Of a DNA stretch of 64,000 nucleotides, positions 38,959 to 47,330 are shown in pieces. A model generated the notes under the pieces. That model saw nothing but the letters and a program-made list of their open reading frames with translations. It was not told the DNA's origin and did not search any database. Position numbers and translations under genes: made by a program. Numbering within the stretch: position 1 is the stretch's first letter; each line of letters starts with the position of its first letter. This stretch comes from Pseudomonas palleroniana (lineage in GTDB: Bacteria > Pseudomonadota > Gammaproteobacteria > Pseudomonadales > Pseudomonadaceae): positions 124,001 to 188,000 of the forward strand of contig NZ_PYWX01000011.1 in assembly GCF_003031675.1 (NCBI RefSeq). The letters are read 5' to 3'.

Positions 38959-40512
38959 ATGTCATCTTCCGCCCCGAACGCTGTCCTCTCGGTCAGCGGT
39001 ATCGGCAAAACCTATGCCCAACCGGTTCTGGCCGACATCACCCTGACGCTCAATCGCGGGGAAGTGCTGGCGCTGACCGGTGAGAACGGTGCAGGTAAAA
39101 GCACGCTGTCGAAGATTATCGGCGGCTTGGTCACGCCGACCACCGGGCACATGCAGTTCAACGGTCAGGATTACCGCCCGGCCAGCCGTACCCAGGCCGA
39201 AGAGCTGGGCGTGCGCATGGTCATGCAGGAACTCAACTTGCTGCCGACGCTGACCGTGGCCGAAAACCTGTTCCTGGATAACCTGCCCAGCCGGTGCGGC
39301 TGGATCAGCCGCAAGCAACTGCGCACGGCCGCAATCGAAGCCATGGCCCAGGTTGGCCTGGACGCCATCGACCCGGATACACTCGTCGGCAGCCTGGGTA
39401 TCGGGCATCAACAAATGGTCGAGATTGCGCGCAACCTGATCGGCGATTGCCATGTGCTGATCCTCGACGAGCCCACGGCCATGCTCACCGCGCGTGAAGT
39501 CGAGATGCTGTTCGAGCAAATCACCCGCTTGCAGGCTCGCGGCGTGGCGATCATCTACATTTCGCACCGGCTCGAGGAACTGGCCCGTGTTGCCCAGCGC
39601 ATTGCGGTACTGCGTGATGGCAAGCTGGTCTGCGTCGAGCCGATGGCCAACTACAACAGCGAGCAACTGGTCACCCTGATGGTGGGCCGTGAGTTGGGTG
39701 AGCAGATTGACCTGGGCCCGCGGACCATTGGTGGTCCCGCCTTGACCGTGAAAGGGCTGACCCGTTCGGACAAGGTTCGCGATGTGTCCTTTGAAGTGCG
39801 CGCCGGCGAAATCTATGGCATCTCCGGCTTGATCGGCGCCGGCCGCACTGAGCTGTTGCGCCTGATCTTTGGTGCCGACCTGGCCGACAGCGGCACCATT
39901 GCCCTGGGCTCGCCTGCCCAGGTAGTGAGCATTCGTTCGCCAGTGGACGCGGTGGAGCATGGGATTGCCTTGATCACCGAGGACCGCAAAGGTGAAGGTT
40001 TGCTGCTGACCCAATCCATCAGCGCCAACATCGCGCTGGGCAACATGCCCAAGATTTCCGGTGGTGGCGTGGTGAACAACCGTGACGAAACCGCCTTGGC
40101 CAAGCGTCAGGTAGATGCCATGCGCATCCGCAGCTCCAGCCCGGCGCAATTGGTCAGCGAGCTGTCGGGTGGCAACCAGCAGAAAGTCGTGATTGGTCGC
40201 TGGCTGGAGCGCGATTGTGCGGTGATGCTGTTCGACGAACCGACCCGTGGCATCGACGTTGGTGCCAAGTTTGACATCTATGCCTTGCTGGGCGAGCTGA
40301 CTCGCCAGGGCAAGGCGCTGGTGGTGGTGTCCAGCGATCTGCGAGAGCTGATGCTGATCTGTGATCGGATCGGCGTGCTCTCCGCCGGACGCCTGATCGA
40401 AACCTTCGAGCGCGACAGCTGGACCCAGGACGAGCTGCTTGCCGCCGCCTTTGCCGGCTATCAAAAACGTGATGCGCTGCTCAACGATGCAGTGCTTAGG
40501 GATACCCCATGA
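38959..40512 (+). CDS. rbsA: Ribose ABC transporter ATP-binding protein
   Basis: A 517-residue double nucleotide-binding protein. The first half has an intact Walker A (LTGENGAGKSTLSKIIGG) and LILDEPTAMLTAREVEML. The second half has the degenerate loop SGLIGAGRTELLRLIFG, a full signature LSGGNQQKVVIGRWL and LFDEPTRGIDVGAKFDIY, the usual asymmetry of sugar importers. It energises uptake through RbsC. It overlaps rbsC by 4 bp. Confidence 0.97.
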   Translation: MSSSAPNAVLSVSGIGKTYAQPVLADITLTLNRGEVLALTGENGAGKSTLSKIIGGLVTPTTGHMQFNGQDYRPASRTQAEELGVRMVMQELNLLPTLTVAENLFLDNLPSRCGWISRKQLRTAAIEAMAQVGLDAIDPDTLVGSLGIGHQQMVEIARNLIGDCHVLILDEPTAMLTAREVEMLFEQITRLQARGVAIIYISHRLEELARVAQRIAVLRDGKLVCVEPMANYNSEQLVTLMVGRELGEQIDLGPRTIGGPALTVKGLTRSDKVRDVSFEVRAGEIYGISGLIGAGRTELLRLIFGADLADSGTIALGSPAQVVSIRSPVDAVEHGIALITEDRKGEGLLLTQSISANIALGNMPKISGGGVVNNRDETALAKRQVDAMRIRSSSPAQLVSELSGGNQQKVVIGRWLERDCAVMLFDEPTRGIDVGAKFDIYALLGELTRQGKALVVVSSDLRELMLICDRIGVLSAGRLIETFERDSWTQDELLAAAFAGYQKRDALLNDAVLRDTP

Positions 40513-41486
40513 AAACAACAACTTCCCCCGGCAAAACCGGCGGTAACTTCTACGGCCTGGGTACCTACCTGGGCCTGGCCGGTGCCTTGCTGGCGATGAT
40601 TGCGCTGTTCTCGGTGCTCAGCGACCACTTCCTGTCCTATGACACCTTCAGCACCCTGGCCAACCAGATTCCGGACCTGATGGTGCTGGCGGTGGGCATG
40701 ACCTTCATCCTGATCATCGGCGGTATCGACCTGTCGGTGGGCTCGGTGCTGGCGTTGGCCGCATCGGCGGTCAGCGTGGCGATTCTCGGCTGGGGCTGGA
40801 GCGTGTTGCCGGCCGCCATACTCGGCATGGGTTGCGCGGCGCTGGCCGGCACTATCACCGGCTCGATCACCGTGGCCTGGCGGATTCCGTCGTTCATCGT
40901 CTCGCTCGGTGTGCTGGAAATGGCGCGGGGCGTGGCCTATCAGATGACCGGCTCGCGCACCGCTTACATCGGTGACTCGTTTGCCTGGTTATCCAACCCG
41001 ATTGCCTTTGGTATTTCTCCGTCGTTCATCATTGCATTGCTGGTGATCATCGCGGCGCAACTGGTGTTGACCCGAACGGTATTCGGTCGCTACCTCATTG
41101 GTATCGGCACAAACGAGGAGGCTGTGCGTCTGGCGGGGATCAATCCCAAGCCCTACAAAATCCTGGTATTCAGCCTGATGGGGTTGTTGGCCGGTGTTGC
41201 GGCGTTGTTCCAGATCTCGCGCCTTGAAGCGGCAGACCCGAACGCCGGTTCCGGCCTGGAGCTGCAAGTGATCGCCGCTGTGGTGATCGGCGGTACCAGC
41301 CTTATGGGTGGGCGCGGTTCGGTCATCAGTACCTTTTTCGGGGTGTTGATTATTTCGGTGCTGGCGGCTGGCCTTGCGCAGATCGGTGCTACGGAACCCA
41401 CTAAACGCATCATTACCGGTGCTGTCATTGTGATTGCCGTGGTCCTCGATACCTATCGCAGCCAGCGCGCCAGTCGGCGGGGCTGA
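40509..41486 (+). CDS. rbsC: Ribose ABC transporter permease
   Basis: A 325-residue permease with about eight to ten membrane segments. The family sequence GGIDLSVGSVLALAA follows VGMTFILII, and ATKRIITGA-like TEPTKRIITGAVIVIAVVLD closes the C-terminus. The EAA-type loop NEEAVRLAGINPKPYKI lies near residue 205. It overlaps rbsA by 4 bp, and rbsR follows after 3 bp, so all are on one message. Confidence 0.97.
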   Translation: MKTTTSPGKTGGNFYGLGTYLGLAGALLAMIALFSVLSDHFLSYDTFSTLANQIPDLMVLAVGMTFILIIGGIDLSVGSVLALAASAVSVAILGWGWSVLPAAILGMGCAALAGTITGSITVAWRIPSFIVSLGVLEMARGVAYQMTGSRTAYIGDSFAWLSNPIAFGISPSFIIALLVIIAAQLVLTRTVFGRYLIGIGTNEEAVRLAGINPKPYKILVFSLMGLLAGVAALFQISRLEAADPNAGSGLELQVIAAVVIGGTSLMGGRGSVISTFFGVLIISVLAAGLAQIGATEPTKRIITGAVIVIAVVLDTYRSQRASRRG

Positions 41487-41489
41487 ACC

Positions 41490-42512
41490 ATGGCAACGAT
41501 CAAGGATGTGGCGGCGCTTGCGGGTATTTCCTATACCACGGTGTCCCATGTGGTGAACAAGACGCGCCCGGTCAGCGAGCCGGTACGCGTCAAAGTCGAG
41601 GCGGCGATCAAGCAGTTGGACTACGTGCCCAGCGCCGTTGCGCGCTCGCTCAAGGCCAAGACCACGGCCACCATTGGCTTGCTGGTGCCCAATAGCCTCA
41701 ACCCGTACTTTGCGGAGCTGGCGCGGGGCATCGAGGATTACTGCGAGCGCAATGGCTATTGCGTGATTCTCTGCAACTCCGACGACGACGCTGAAAAACA
41801 GCGCAGTTATTTGCGCGTGTTGCTGGAAAAACGCGTCGACGGCTTGATCGTGACGTCCGTGGGCGGCGATGACAGTGGTCTTGCCGCCGGCTTGAGTGCG
41901 GTGCGCACGCCCATGGTGATTGTCGACCGGGCGTTGGATGGCATTGATGTCGATCTGGTACGCATCGATCACGAAGAGGGCGCTTATCTCGCCACCCGCC
42001 ACCTGCTGGAACTGGGGCATCGGGACATCGCCTGTATCGGTGGTCCGGTGCATACCCGGGTAGCACAGATGCGTCTGGCGGGTTACCAGCGCGCGTTGCG
42101 CGAGGCGGGCGTCGAAGTGTCGGCCAGCCGTATCCTGGTAAGTGACTTCACCAGCACCGGAGGTTATGCCGCAGCCGTGCAGTTGTTGTCGGGAAACCCG
42201 CCCAGTGCGATTTTCGCCAGCAACGATATGATTGGTTTTGGCGTGCTGCGCGCCGCCGCGGAGCGCAATCTGCGTGTGCCGGGCGAACTGTCGGTGATCG
42301 GTTTCGATGACATTCAGATGGGGCGCTATGTCTACCCCGCGCTGACGACGGTCGGGCAGTCGATCCTGCAATTGGGTGAGACGGCGGCCGAATTATTACT
42401 GCAACGAATAGCAACCCCCCAACTGCCGATCGATCAACGCATCGTGACGCCCAGCATTGTTTTGCGTGAGTCGACCGCGCCATTGGCCGATGTGTTCGCC
42501 CAATACCGCTGA
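41490..42512 (+). CDS. rbsR: LacI-family repressor of the ribose operon
   Basis: A 340-residue LacI/GalR regulator. Helix-turn-helix MATIKDVAALAGISYTTVSH, hinge PSAVARSLKAKTTATIGLLV, then the ribose-binding-like core with SFIGFDDIQM-like VIGFDDIQMGRYVYPALTTV. Ribose should release it from the palindrome at 37803. The gene stands inside the operon between rbsC and rbsK, the Pseudomonas order, which gives autoregulation. Confidence 0.95.
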   Translation: MATIKDVAALAGISYTTVSHVVNKTRPVSEPVRVKVEAAIKQLDYVPSAVARSLKAKTTATIGLLVPNSLNPYFAELARGIEDYCERNGYCVILCNSDDDAEKQRSYLRVLLEKRVDGLIVTSVGGDDSGLAAGLSAVRTPMVIVDRALDGIDVDLVRIDHEEGAYLATRHLLELGHRDIACIGGPVHTRVAQMRLAGYQRALREAGVEVSASRILVSDFTSTGGYAAAVQLLSGNPPSAIFASNDMIGFGVLRAAAERNLRVPGELSVIGFDDIQMGRYVYPALTTVGQSILQLGETAAELLLQRIATPQLPIDQRIVTPSIVLRESTAPLADVFAQYR

Positions 42513-42535
42513 ACCGAATTGATGAGTACTGATGT

Positions 42536-43453
42536 ATGCCAGCAAAAGTAGTGGTAATAGGCAGCTTGAACATGGACCTGGTGACTCGCGCCAGTCGTTT
42601 GCCACGTGCCGGTGAAACCCTGATCGGCCAGACGTTTTCCACCGTTCCCGGCGGCAAGGGCGCGAACCAGGCCGTCGCAGCGGCTCGTCTGGGGGCGGAT
42701 GTCGCGATGGTCGGTTGTGTCGGCACTGACGCCTACGGCAGCCAATTGCGTGATGCGCTGCTGGTGGAGGGGGTCGATTGCCAGGCGGTCAGTGCCGTGG
42801 AAGGCTCCAGCGGTGTGGCGTTGATCGTGGTGGATGACAGCAGCCAGAACGCCATTGTGATTGTGGCGGGCAGCAACGACCAGTTGACGCCAGCGTCTCT
42901 GAAAAGCTGCGACGCGGTGTTACAGGCGGCAGATGTGATCATCTGTCAGCTTGAGGTGCCGATGGATACCGTTGGGCAGGCGCTCAAGCGGGGGCGTGAG
43001 CTGGGCAAGACAGTCATTCTCAACCCCGCCCCGGCAAGCGCACCGTTGCCTGCCGAGTGGTATCACTCGATCGATTACCTGATCCCCAATGAAAGTGAGG
43101 CCACCGCCCTCAGCGGTGTGACGGTCGACTCGCTCGACAGCGCCAAGGTCGCCGCGACCGCGCTGATCAAGGCGGGAGCGGGCAAGGTCATCATCACCCT
43201 TGGCGCCCAGGGAGCACTGTTTGCCGACGGTAAAGGCTTCGAACACTGGGTGGCACCGAAGGTCAAGGCGGTCGATACCACGGCCGCCGGCGATACCTTT
43301 GTCGGTGGCTTTGCCGCCGCGCTGGCCGCAGGCAAGAGCGAGGCCGAGGCGATCCGTTTCGGCCAGGTGGCGGCGGCGTTGTCAGTGACCCGTGCCGGTG
43401 CTCAGCCATCCATTCCTACACTGCAAGACGTACAAGGTTTTGTGCCCTCATGA
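42536..43453 (+). CDS. rbsK: Ribokinase
   Basis: Phosphorylates D-ribose at O5 with ATP. 305 residues of the PfkB family. The N-terminal signature [20 protein letters not shown] is followed by [20 protein letters not shown], and the C-terminal signature [17 protein letters not shown] carries the catalytic Asp in GD. It is followed by rbsD with a 4-bp overlap, so ribose anomer conversion and phosphorylation are coupled. Confidence 0.97.
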   Translation: MPAKVVVIGSLNMDLVTRASRLPRAGETLIGQTFSTVPGGKGANQAVAAARLGADVAMVGCVGTDAYGSQLRDALLVEGVDCQAVSAVEGSSGVALIVVDDSSQNAIVIVAGSNDQLTPASLKSCDAVLQAADVIICQLEVPMDTVGQALKRGRELGKTVILNPAPASAPLPAEWYHSIDYLIPNESEATALSGVTVDSLDSAKVAATALIKAGAGKVIITLGAQGALFADGKGFEHWVAPKVKAVDTTAAGDTFVGGFAAALAAGKSEAEAIRFGQVAAALSVTRAGAQPSIPTLQDVQGFVPS

Positions 43454-43854
43454 AAAAGACACCTTTGCTGAATATCGCCCTGTCGCGGGTCATCGCATCG
43501 CTGGGCCATGGTGACATCCTGGTTATCGGTGATGCGGGTCTGCCGGTGCCTCCCGGCGTGGAGCTGATCGACCTGGCGCTGACCCAGGGTATTCCGGATT
43601 TCATCAGCACCTTGCGCATCGTGCTGAGCGAAATGCAGGTTGAAAGCCACGTGCTGGCGGAGGAAATCCTGCTTAAACAACCGCCTGCACTGGGCGAGCT
43701 TGATGCGCTCGCAGAGCAGGCGGCGCTGGGTGAGAGGCGCCTGCTCAGCCATGATCAATTCAAGCAACTGAGCCGCAATGCCCGTGCGGTCGTGCGCACG
43801 GGCGAGTGCCAACCTTATTGCAATATCGCGCTGGTGTCCGGCGTAACCTTCTAG
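43450..43854 (+). CDS. rbsD: D-ribose pyranase
   Basis: Interconverts ribose pyranose and furanose so that ribokinase gets the right form. 134 residues, normal length. [20 protein letters not shown] contains the catalytic His of LGHGD, and the C-terminal [16 protein letters not shown] has the conserved aromatic and Asn. It overlaps rbsK by 4 bp, and the nucleoside hydrolase begins 26 bp after its stop. Confidence 0.95.
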   Translation: MKKTPLLNIALSRVIASLGHGDILVIGDAGLPVPPGVELIDLALTQGIPDFISTLRIVLSEMQVESHVLAEEILLKQPPALGELDALAEQAALGERRLLSHDQFKQLSRNARAVVRTGECQPYCNIALVSGVTF

Positions 43855-43880
43855 CGTACCCCTATGACAAGGAGTGTTTT

Positions 43881-44909
43881 ATGCAACGTGGTCTACCTAC
43901 CCTGAAAAATCTGTTCCGGAGTGTTCTGCTTTTGTCCGCGCTCACTGCTGCAAGCGCCCAAGCGGCGGAAAAAATCGACCTGATCATCGACACCGACCCA
44001 GGGGCCGATGATGTGGTGGCGTTGCTGTTTGCCATGGCCTCGCCGGAGGAGTTGAAGATTCGTGCGCTGACCACCGTCGCCGGCAATGTGCGCCTGGACA
44101 AGACCTCTCGCAATGCGCGCCTGGCACGCGAGTGGGCAGGGCGCGAGGATATTCCGGTGTACGCAGGTGCGCCAAAACCGCTGCTGCGCACACCGATCTA
44201 CGCAGAGAATATTCATGGCAAGGAAGGGATTTCCGGCGTCACCGTGCACGAGCCCAAGAAGGGCCTGGCCGAAGGTAACGCCGTTGACTACCTGATCAAG
44301 ACCCTGAGCACCGCCGCGCCGCACAGCATCACCATCGCCATGCTTGGCCCACAGACCAACCTGGCGCTGGCGTTGACCCAGGCGCCGGAAATCACCCAGG
44401 GCATCAAGGAAGTCGTTGTGATGGGCGGCGCGCATTTCAATGGCGGTAATATTACGCCCGTGGCCGAGTTCAACCTGTTCGCCGATCCGGTCGCGGCTGA
44501 GATTGTGCTCAAAAGTGGTGTGAAGCTGACTTACCTGCCGCTTGACGTGACTCATAAGGTCCTCACCAGCGACGCCCGTCTTAAAAAGATTGCCGACCTG
44601 AATAACAACGCGAGCAAGGTGGTCAGCGCCATTCTGAATGAGTATGTCAAAGGCGATATGGAGCACTACGGGATTCCGGGTGGTCCGGTCCATGACGCTA
44701 CCGTGGTGGCGTACCTGCTCAAGCCTTCGCTGTTCAGCGGTCGCGAGGCCAATATGGTCGTAGACAGCCGTGAGGGCCCCACCTTCGGCCAGACCATCGT
44801 CGACTGGTACGACGGCCTCAAGCAGCCGAAGAATGTGTTCTGGGTCGAGAACGGCGACGCCCAGGGCTTTTTCGATCTGCTGACCGAGCGCCTGGCGCGT
44901 CTGAAGTAG
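43881..44909 (+). CDS. Exported nucleoside hydrolase
   Basis: A 342-residue inosine/uridine-preferring nucleoside hydrolase (IunH family) that splits ribonucleosides into base and ribose. The metal-binding signature DTDPGADDVVALLFAM and NIHGKEGISG and EFNLFADPVAAEIVL are intact. Unlike most cytoplasmic members it begins with a signal peptide (LFRSVLLLSALTAASAQA), so it should work in the periplasm and feed ribose to RbsB. The ATG at 43881 has AAGGAG 7 bp upstream. It closes the rbs operon. Confidence 0.93.
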   Translation: MQRGLPTLKNLFRSVLLLSALTAASAQAAEKIDLIIDTDPGADDVVALLFAMASPEELKIRALTTVAGNVRLDKTSRNARLAREWAGREDIPVYAGAPKPLLRTPIYAENIHGKEGISGVTVHEPKKGLAEGNAVDYLIKTLSTAAPHSITIAMLGPQTNLALALTQAPEITQGIKEVVVMGGAHFNGGNITPVAEFNLFADPVAAEIVLKSGVKLTYLPLDVTHKVLTSDARLKKIADLNNNASKVVSAILNEYVKGDMEHYGIPGGPVHDATVVAYLLKPSLFSGREANMVVDSREGPTFGQTIVDWYDGLKQPKNVFWVENGDAQGFFDLLTERLARLK

Positions 44910-44944
44910 GGTGCTTGACCCGGTCGACGTTCGTCGGCCGGTCC

Positions 44945-45151
44945 TTAATCGCGCGTCTGCGCGCCCATGTAGTCGGCCGGGTATTTCTCGAATACCTGGC
45001 CGATGAACGCTTGTGCCGCCTGTGTGCCCAGTTCCTTGACCAGCAGGTCGATACCAATGATCGCCAGTTCTTCAGCGCTTCCAGGGCTGTAGGAGCTTTG
45101 GCCTTGGGGCCATTTGGCTTTGATATCGGCTTGGAGCGTTACGGTGGTCAT
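44945..45151 (-). CDS. Small hypothetical protein
   Basis: A 68-residue soluble protein from MTTVTLQADIKAKWPQGQSS, with a weakly placed GAG upstream of the ATG at 45151. The sequence SAEELAIIGIDLLVKELGTQ suggests a helical body. No signal, membrane segment or family is recognised. The longer frame from 45232 has no support. It converges on the nucleoside hydrolase gene. Confidence 0.55.
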   Translation of the reverse strand: MTTVTLQADIKAKWPQGQSSYSPGSAEELAIIGIDLLVKELGTQAAQAFIGQVFEKYPADYMGAQTRD

Positions 45152-45307
45152 GGAAATCTCACGGGCTGAAAATACGGGGCAATGCGCTGAAAAGCGGTTC
45201 CAGCGGGCGCAGTTAAGCATTTTGCGGGGCATTTGGCACTGCTACTTAGGCATGAGGGAGGGGGCTGTGCGACACTGGGGCCCTGTTTAACGGCCGGGAA
45301 ACTGCGC

Positions 45308-45613
45308 GTGCAAATCGATTTGAACAAGCCCGATAACCTTACGCTGGAGGCAGTGCGCCAACTGCTTGGCAGCGCCAGTGACGATGAACATACCCAGTTG
45401 CGGGTCAGCAAGGCGGGCATCGCCTACATCTCGTCAGGGGTGGTCGGGGGGGCTGAGGTTGATGGCCTGCTGTTTCGCCTGGAGACCTGGGCCAAAGGGT
45501 CCGGCTATGTCGGCATTGTGGCGGCCAGCGATGAAGTCTGGGTCATGCAGATTTTCAACGCGCTCAAACAGAACTGGCCAAAACCAGCGTCTGACTACAT
45601 CGACATCTACTGA
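45308..45613 (+). CDS. Small hypothetical protein
   Basis: A 101-residue soluble protein from a GTG at 45308 with GGGAAA about 10 bp upstream. VQIDLNKPDNLTLEAVRQLL, then DDEHTQLRVSKAGIAYISSG and a C-terminal WVMQIFNALKQNWPKPASDY. The even spacing of charged and hydrophobic residues looks like a real protein, but I do not recognise the family. It is divergent from the 44945 gene across a 156-bp gap. Confidence 0.62.
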   Translation: MQIDLNKPDNLTLEAVRQLLGSASDDEHTQLRVSKAGIAYISSGVVGGAEVDGLLFRLETWAKGSGYVGIVAASDEVWVMQIFNALKQNWPKPASDYIDIY

Positions 45614-45757
45614 GTACGTTCATATCTAGTCACGATTGACCGAGCGCCTGCCGGCCGTGAGTCAGGCAGACTTGCGCGCAGGCGGTTAACGTCTTGAAAC
45701 CAATCGCCTTGACTGCTGTCGCACGATCTCTGTTCATTTTTTATCATAGGAGGCTTC

Positions 45758-46078
45758 ATGCCTTGGAAGCTCGCATCATTCGGTACTTTGTTGGCAGCAC
45801 TCGCGTTGGCGGGTTGCAGCACCCCGGGTGCCTCTGAGCCAGGCAAAGATGCCACCGTGACCGATGCCGGTCATAGCCGCTGTGAGTCGAAGGCCGCCGA
45901 GTTCGCGATCGGCCAGAAAGCCTCGCCGCAACTGCTGGAACAGGCGCGTACGCGTGCCGGCGCGCAGAACGCACGTATCCTCAAGCCCAACGATATGATC
46001 ACGCTGGAGTATCGCTCCGACCGCTTGAACCTGAACACCGACGACAACCTGGTGATCACGCGGGTCAATTGCGGCTGA
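45758..46078 (+). CDS. I78-family peptidase inhibitor-like lipoprotein
   Basis: A 106-residue predicted lipoprotein. Signal with lipobox LALAGC (Cys20). The mature domain has the I78 inhibitor pattern: Cys near residue 42, the ILKPNDMITLEYRSDRLNLN segment and a final VITRVNCG. Such proteins are thought to block serine peptidases in the envelope. ATAGGAGG lies 7 bp before the ATG. It ends at a bidirectional terminator shared with the cold-shock gene. Confidence 0.83.
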   Translation: MPWKLASFGTLLAALALAGCSTPGASEPGKDATVTDAGHSRCESKAAEFAIGQKASPQLLEQARTRAGAQNARILKPNDMITLEYRSDRLNLNTDDNLVITRVNCG

Positions 46079-46102
46079 TAGCGCCTCTTTTGTAGCGCCC
46101 AT

Positions 46103-46134
46103 AAAAAACCCCGTCACATGGACGGGGTTTTTTT
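46103..46134. terminator. Bidirectional terminator
   Basis: Six A, a 7-bp stem CCCCGTC/GACGGGG, loop ACATG, then seven T. The symmetric A and T flanks let it serve the I78 gene on the plus strand and the cold-shock gene on the minus strand. Confidence 0.92.
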
Positions 46135-46148
46135 AGCTCAGCGGGGAA

Positions 46149-46361
46149 TTACTCGCCGCGAACTTGTGCAGCTTGCATACCCTTTTGGCCTTTCTCAGCC
46201 ACGAAGGAAACGGTTTGGCCTTCTTTCAGGCTTTTGAAACCGTCGCTTTCGATAGCTTTGAAGTGTACGAACAGGTCGTCACCGCCACCTTGAGGAGTGA
46301 TGAAGCCGAAGCCTTTTTCATCGTTGAACCATTTAACGGTGCCGGTTTGGCGATTAGACAT
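46149..46361 (-). CDS. Cold-shock domain protein (CspA family)
   Basis: A 70-residue single cold-shock domain that binds single-stranded RNA and DNA. The RNP1 motif KGFGFI and RNP2 motif LFVHF are present, and the protein begins [23 protein letters not shown] lies 6 bp before the ATG at 46361, which rules out the 37-residue upstream extension. An upstream leader of about 150 nt is likely, as in cold-inducible csp genes. It is close to CapB/CspD-like Pseudomonas proteins, but the exact paralogue is not certain. Confidence 0.93.
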   Translation of the reverse strand: MSNRQTGTVKWFNDEKGFGFITPQGGGDDLFVHFKAIESDGFKSLKEGQTVSFVAEKGQKGMQAAQVRGE

Positions 46362-46516
46362 GGTGTATCTCCAAGAAACATATATTTTCAGTAGTACTGT
46401 GCTGCTCAGGCCAACTGGGCACACCGAGCTATCATAGTCGAAATGTTCGACTTGGGAGCCCCCCCAAGGCACTGTTTGATCATCAATAGCGCTGCATTGC
46501 GGGTTGGAATCGGCTG

Positions 46517-46539
46517 AAAGCCCCGATCTACGGGGCTTT
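46517..46539. terminator. Short GC hairpin between csp and the secreted-protein gene
   Basis: An 8-bp stem AAAGCCCC/GGGGCTTT with a 7-bp loop. It lies after the 46651 gene on the minus strand and upstream of csp. A short T tail exists on either strand (TTT), so termination is plausible but weak. Confidence 0.5.
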
Positions 46540-46650
46540 AGCTCGAAATATCAACTGATAAAAAAAGCCGTAAAAGCTGCGTATTTTGTGAGAAATGGCA
46601 GTTTTTGGGCTGTTTTGTCCAGCGCAAAACAGTGGTGCCAATGGAAAATC

Positions 46651-46965
46651 TTACTTTTTCTTCACGACTTTGCAGGACGAAATAGCCGCGACGGCTTTGT
46701 TTTTAAGCTCCGGGCTGGCGTTCTGGTTGGTCATGAGTTCCTTGATTTCGGCGGTGCTCAATTCTGCGTTGATCTTGTCAGCGCCGCATTCGCAGTGAGT
46801 CTTTGCGGTTTTGGCATCCACGTTCTGGCTGGCTGCCGCGCTGCAGTCATTAATAAAGCTGTCCCGTGCGCCCGCTGGCCAGTTCGAGGGGGCTGCTGCC
46901 TGCGCACCGAGCGAAAGGAGGGTCAGGGAGGCGGCGAGGGCGAGGCTGGAGGTAAAACGCATCAT
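46651..46965 (-). CDS. Small exported cysteine-containing protein
   Basis: A 104-residue protein with a signal peptide (MMRFTSSLALAASLTLLSLG, cut near AQAA). The mature part has Cys residues in FINDCSAAA, THCECGADKIN and ISSCKVV, probably paired in the periplasm. AGGAG lies 6 bp before the ATG at 46965. A possible function is not visible. A 241-residue ORF on the opposite strand (46504-47229) is rejected as a shadow of this gene. Confidence 0.78.
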   Translation of the reverse strand: MMRFTSSLALAASLTLLSLGAQAAAPSNWPAGARDSFINDCSAAASQNVDAKTAKTHCECGADKINAELSTAEIKELMTNQNASPELKNKAVAAISSCKVVKKK

Positions 46966-47107
46966 GAAATGCTCCTGGGGTTTGAGGACGAACGGCAATT
47001 CTCAGTGGGTTTGAGGGGTAGCGTACAGCTCAAGTTCACTTTCGCGACCATAAAGCCTGGAATTTGCTATTGCATGAAGAGGCGCCAGCACGATGACCGT
47101 TCATCTG

Positions 47108-47116
47108 TGCTAGCAT
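47108..47116 (+). promoter_or_regulatory. Probable extended -10 promoter of thrS
   Basis: TGCTAGCAT is an extended -10 element about 215 bp before the thrS ATG, with no good -35. It would give a leader of about 205 nt that carries the hairpins at 47217-47235 and 47237-47250 and the anticodon-like arm at 47291. Confidence 0.4.
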
Positions 47117-47290
47117 CCGCCTCCTGGCTATTCCAAGGCGCGCCATTTGCCGCCTCGCCATGTCTTTTTAGCTCACTCCAGTCACTCTGGTTCGATTATC
47201 GGTTGGCCGAAAGGCTCCTGCCGCTGTAAGGCAGGCGTTCATCACTGAACGGCCTGGTGTTGGATCTTGTACTGGCTCATCCCAACCCAC

Positions 47291-47311
47291 GTGACCTTTG
47301 GTAGGGGTCAC
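47291..47311 (+). promoter_or_regulatory. tRNA-Thr anticodon-arm mimic before thrS
   Basis: A 21-nt stem-loop: GTGACC (47291-47296) pairs with GGTCAC (47306-47311), and T47297-G47305 extends the stem to seven pairs. The remaining 7-nt loop is TTGGTAG. The anticodon loop of tRNA-Thr(GGU) is TTGGTAA. It ends 8 nt before the GAGAGGAGG ribosome site of thrS. In E. coli, ThrRS represses thrS by binding an anticodon-like operator in the same place, so this is a strong candidate for the equivalent operator. Confidence 0.75.
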
Positions 47312-47330
47312 CACTAGGAGAGGAGGCGCC

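Noticed and set aside
46504..47229. 241-codon plus frame over the secreted protein gene and thrS leader
   Set aside because: The minus frame has a signal peptide and a well-placed AGGAG. The plus frame has no ribosome site and crosses the thrS promoter.
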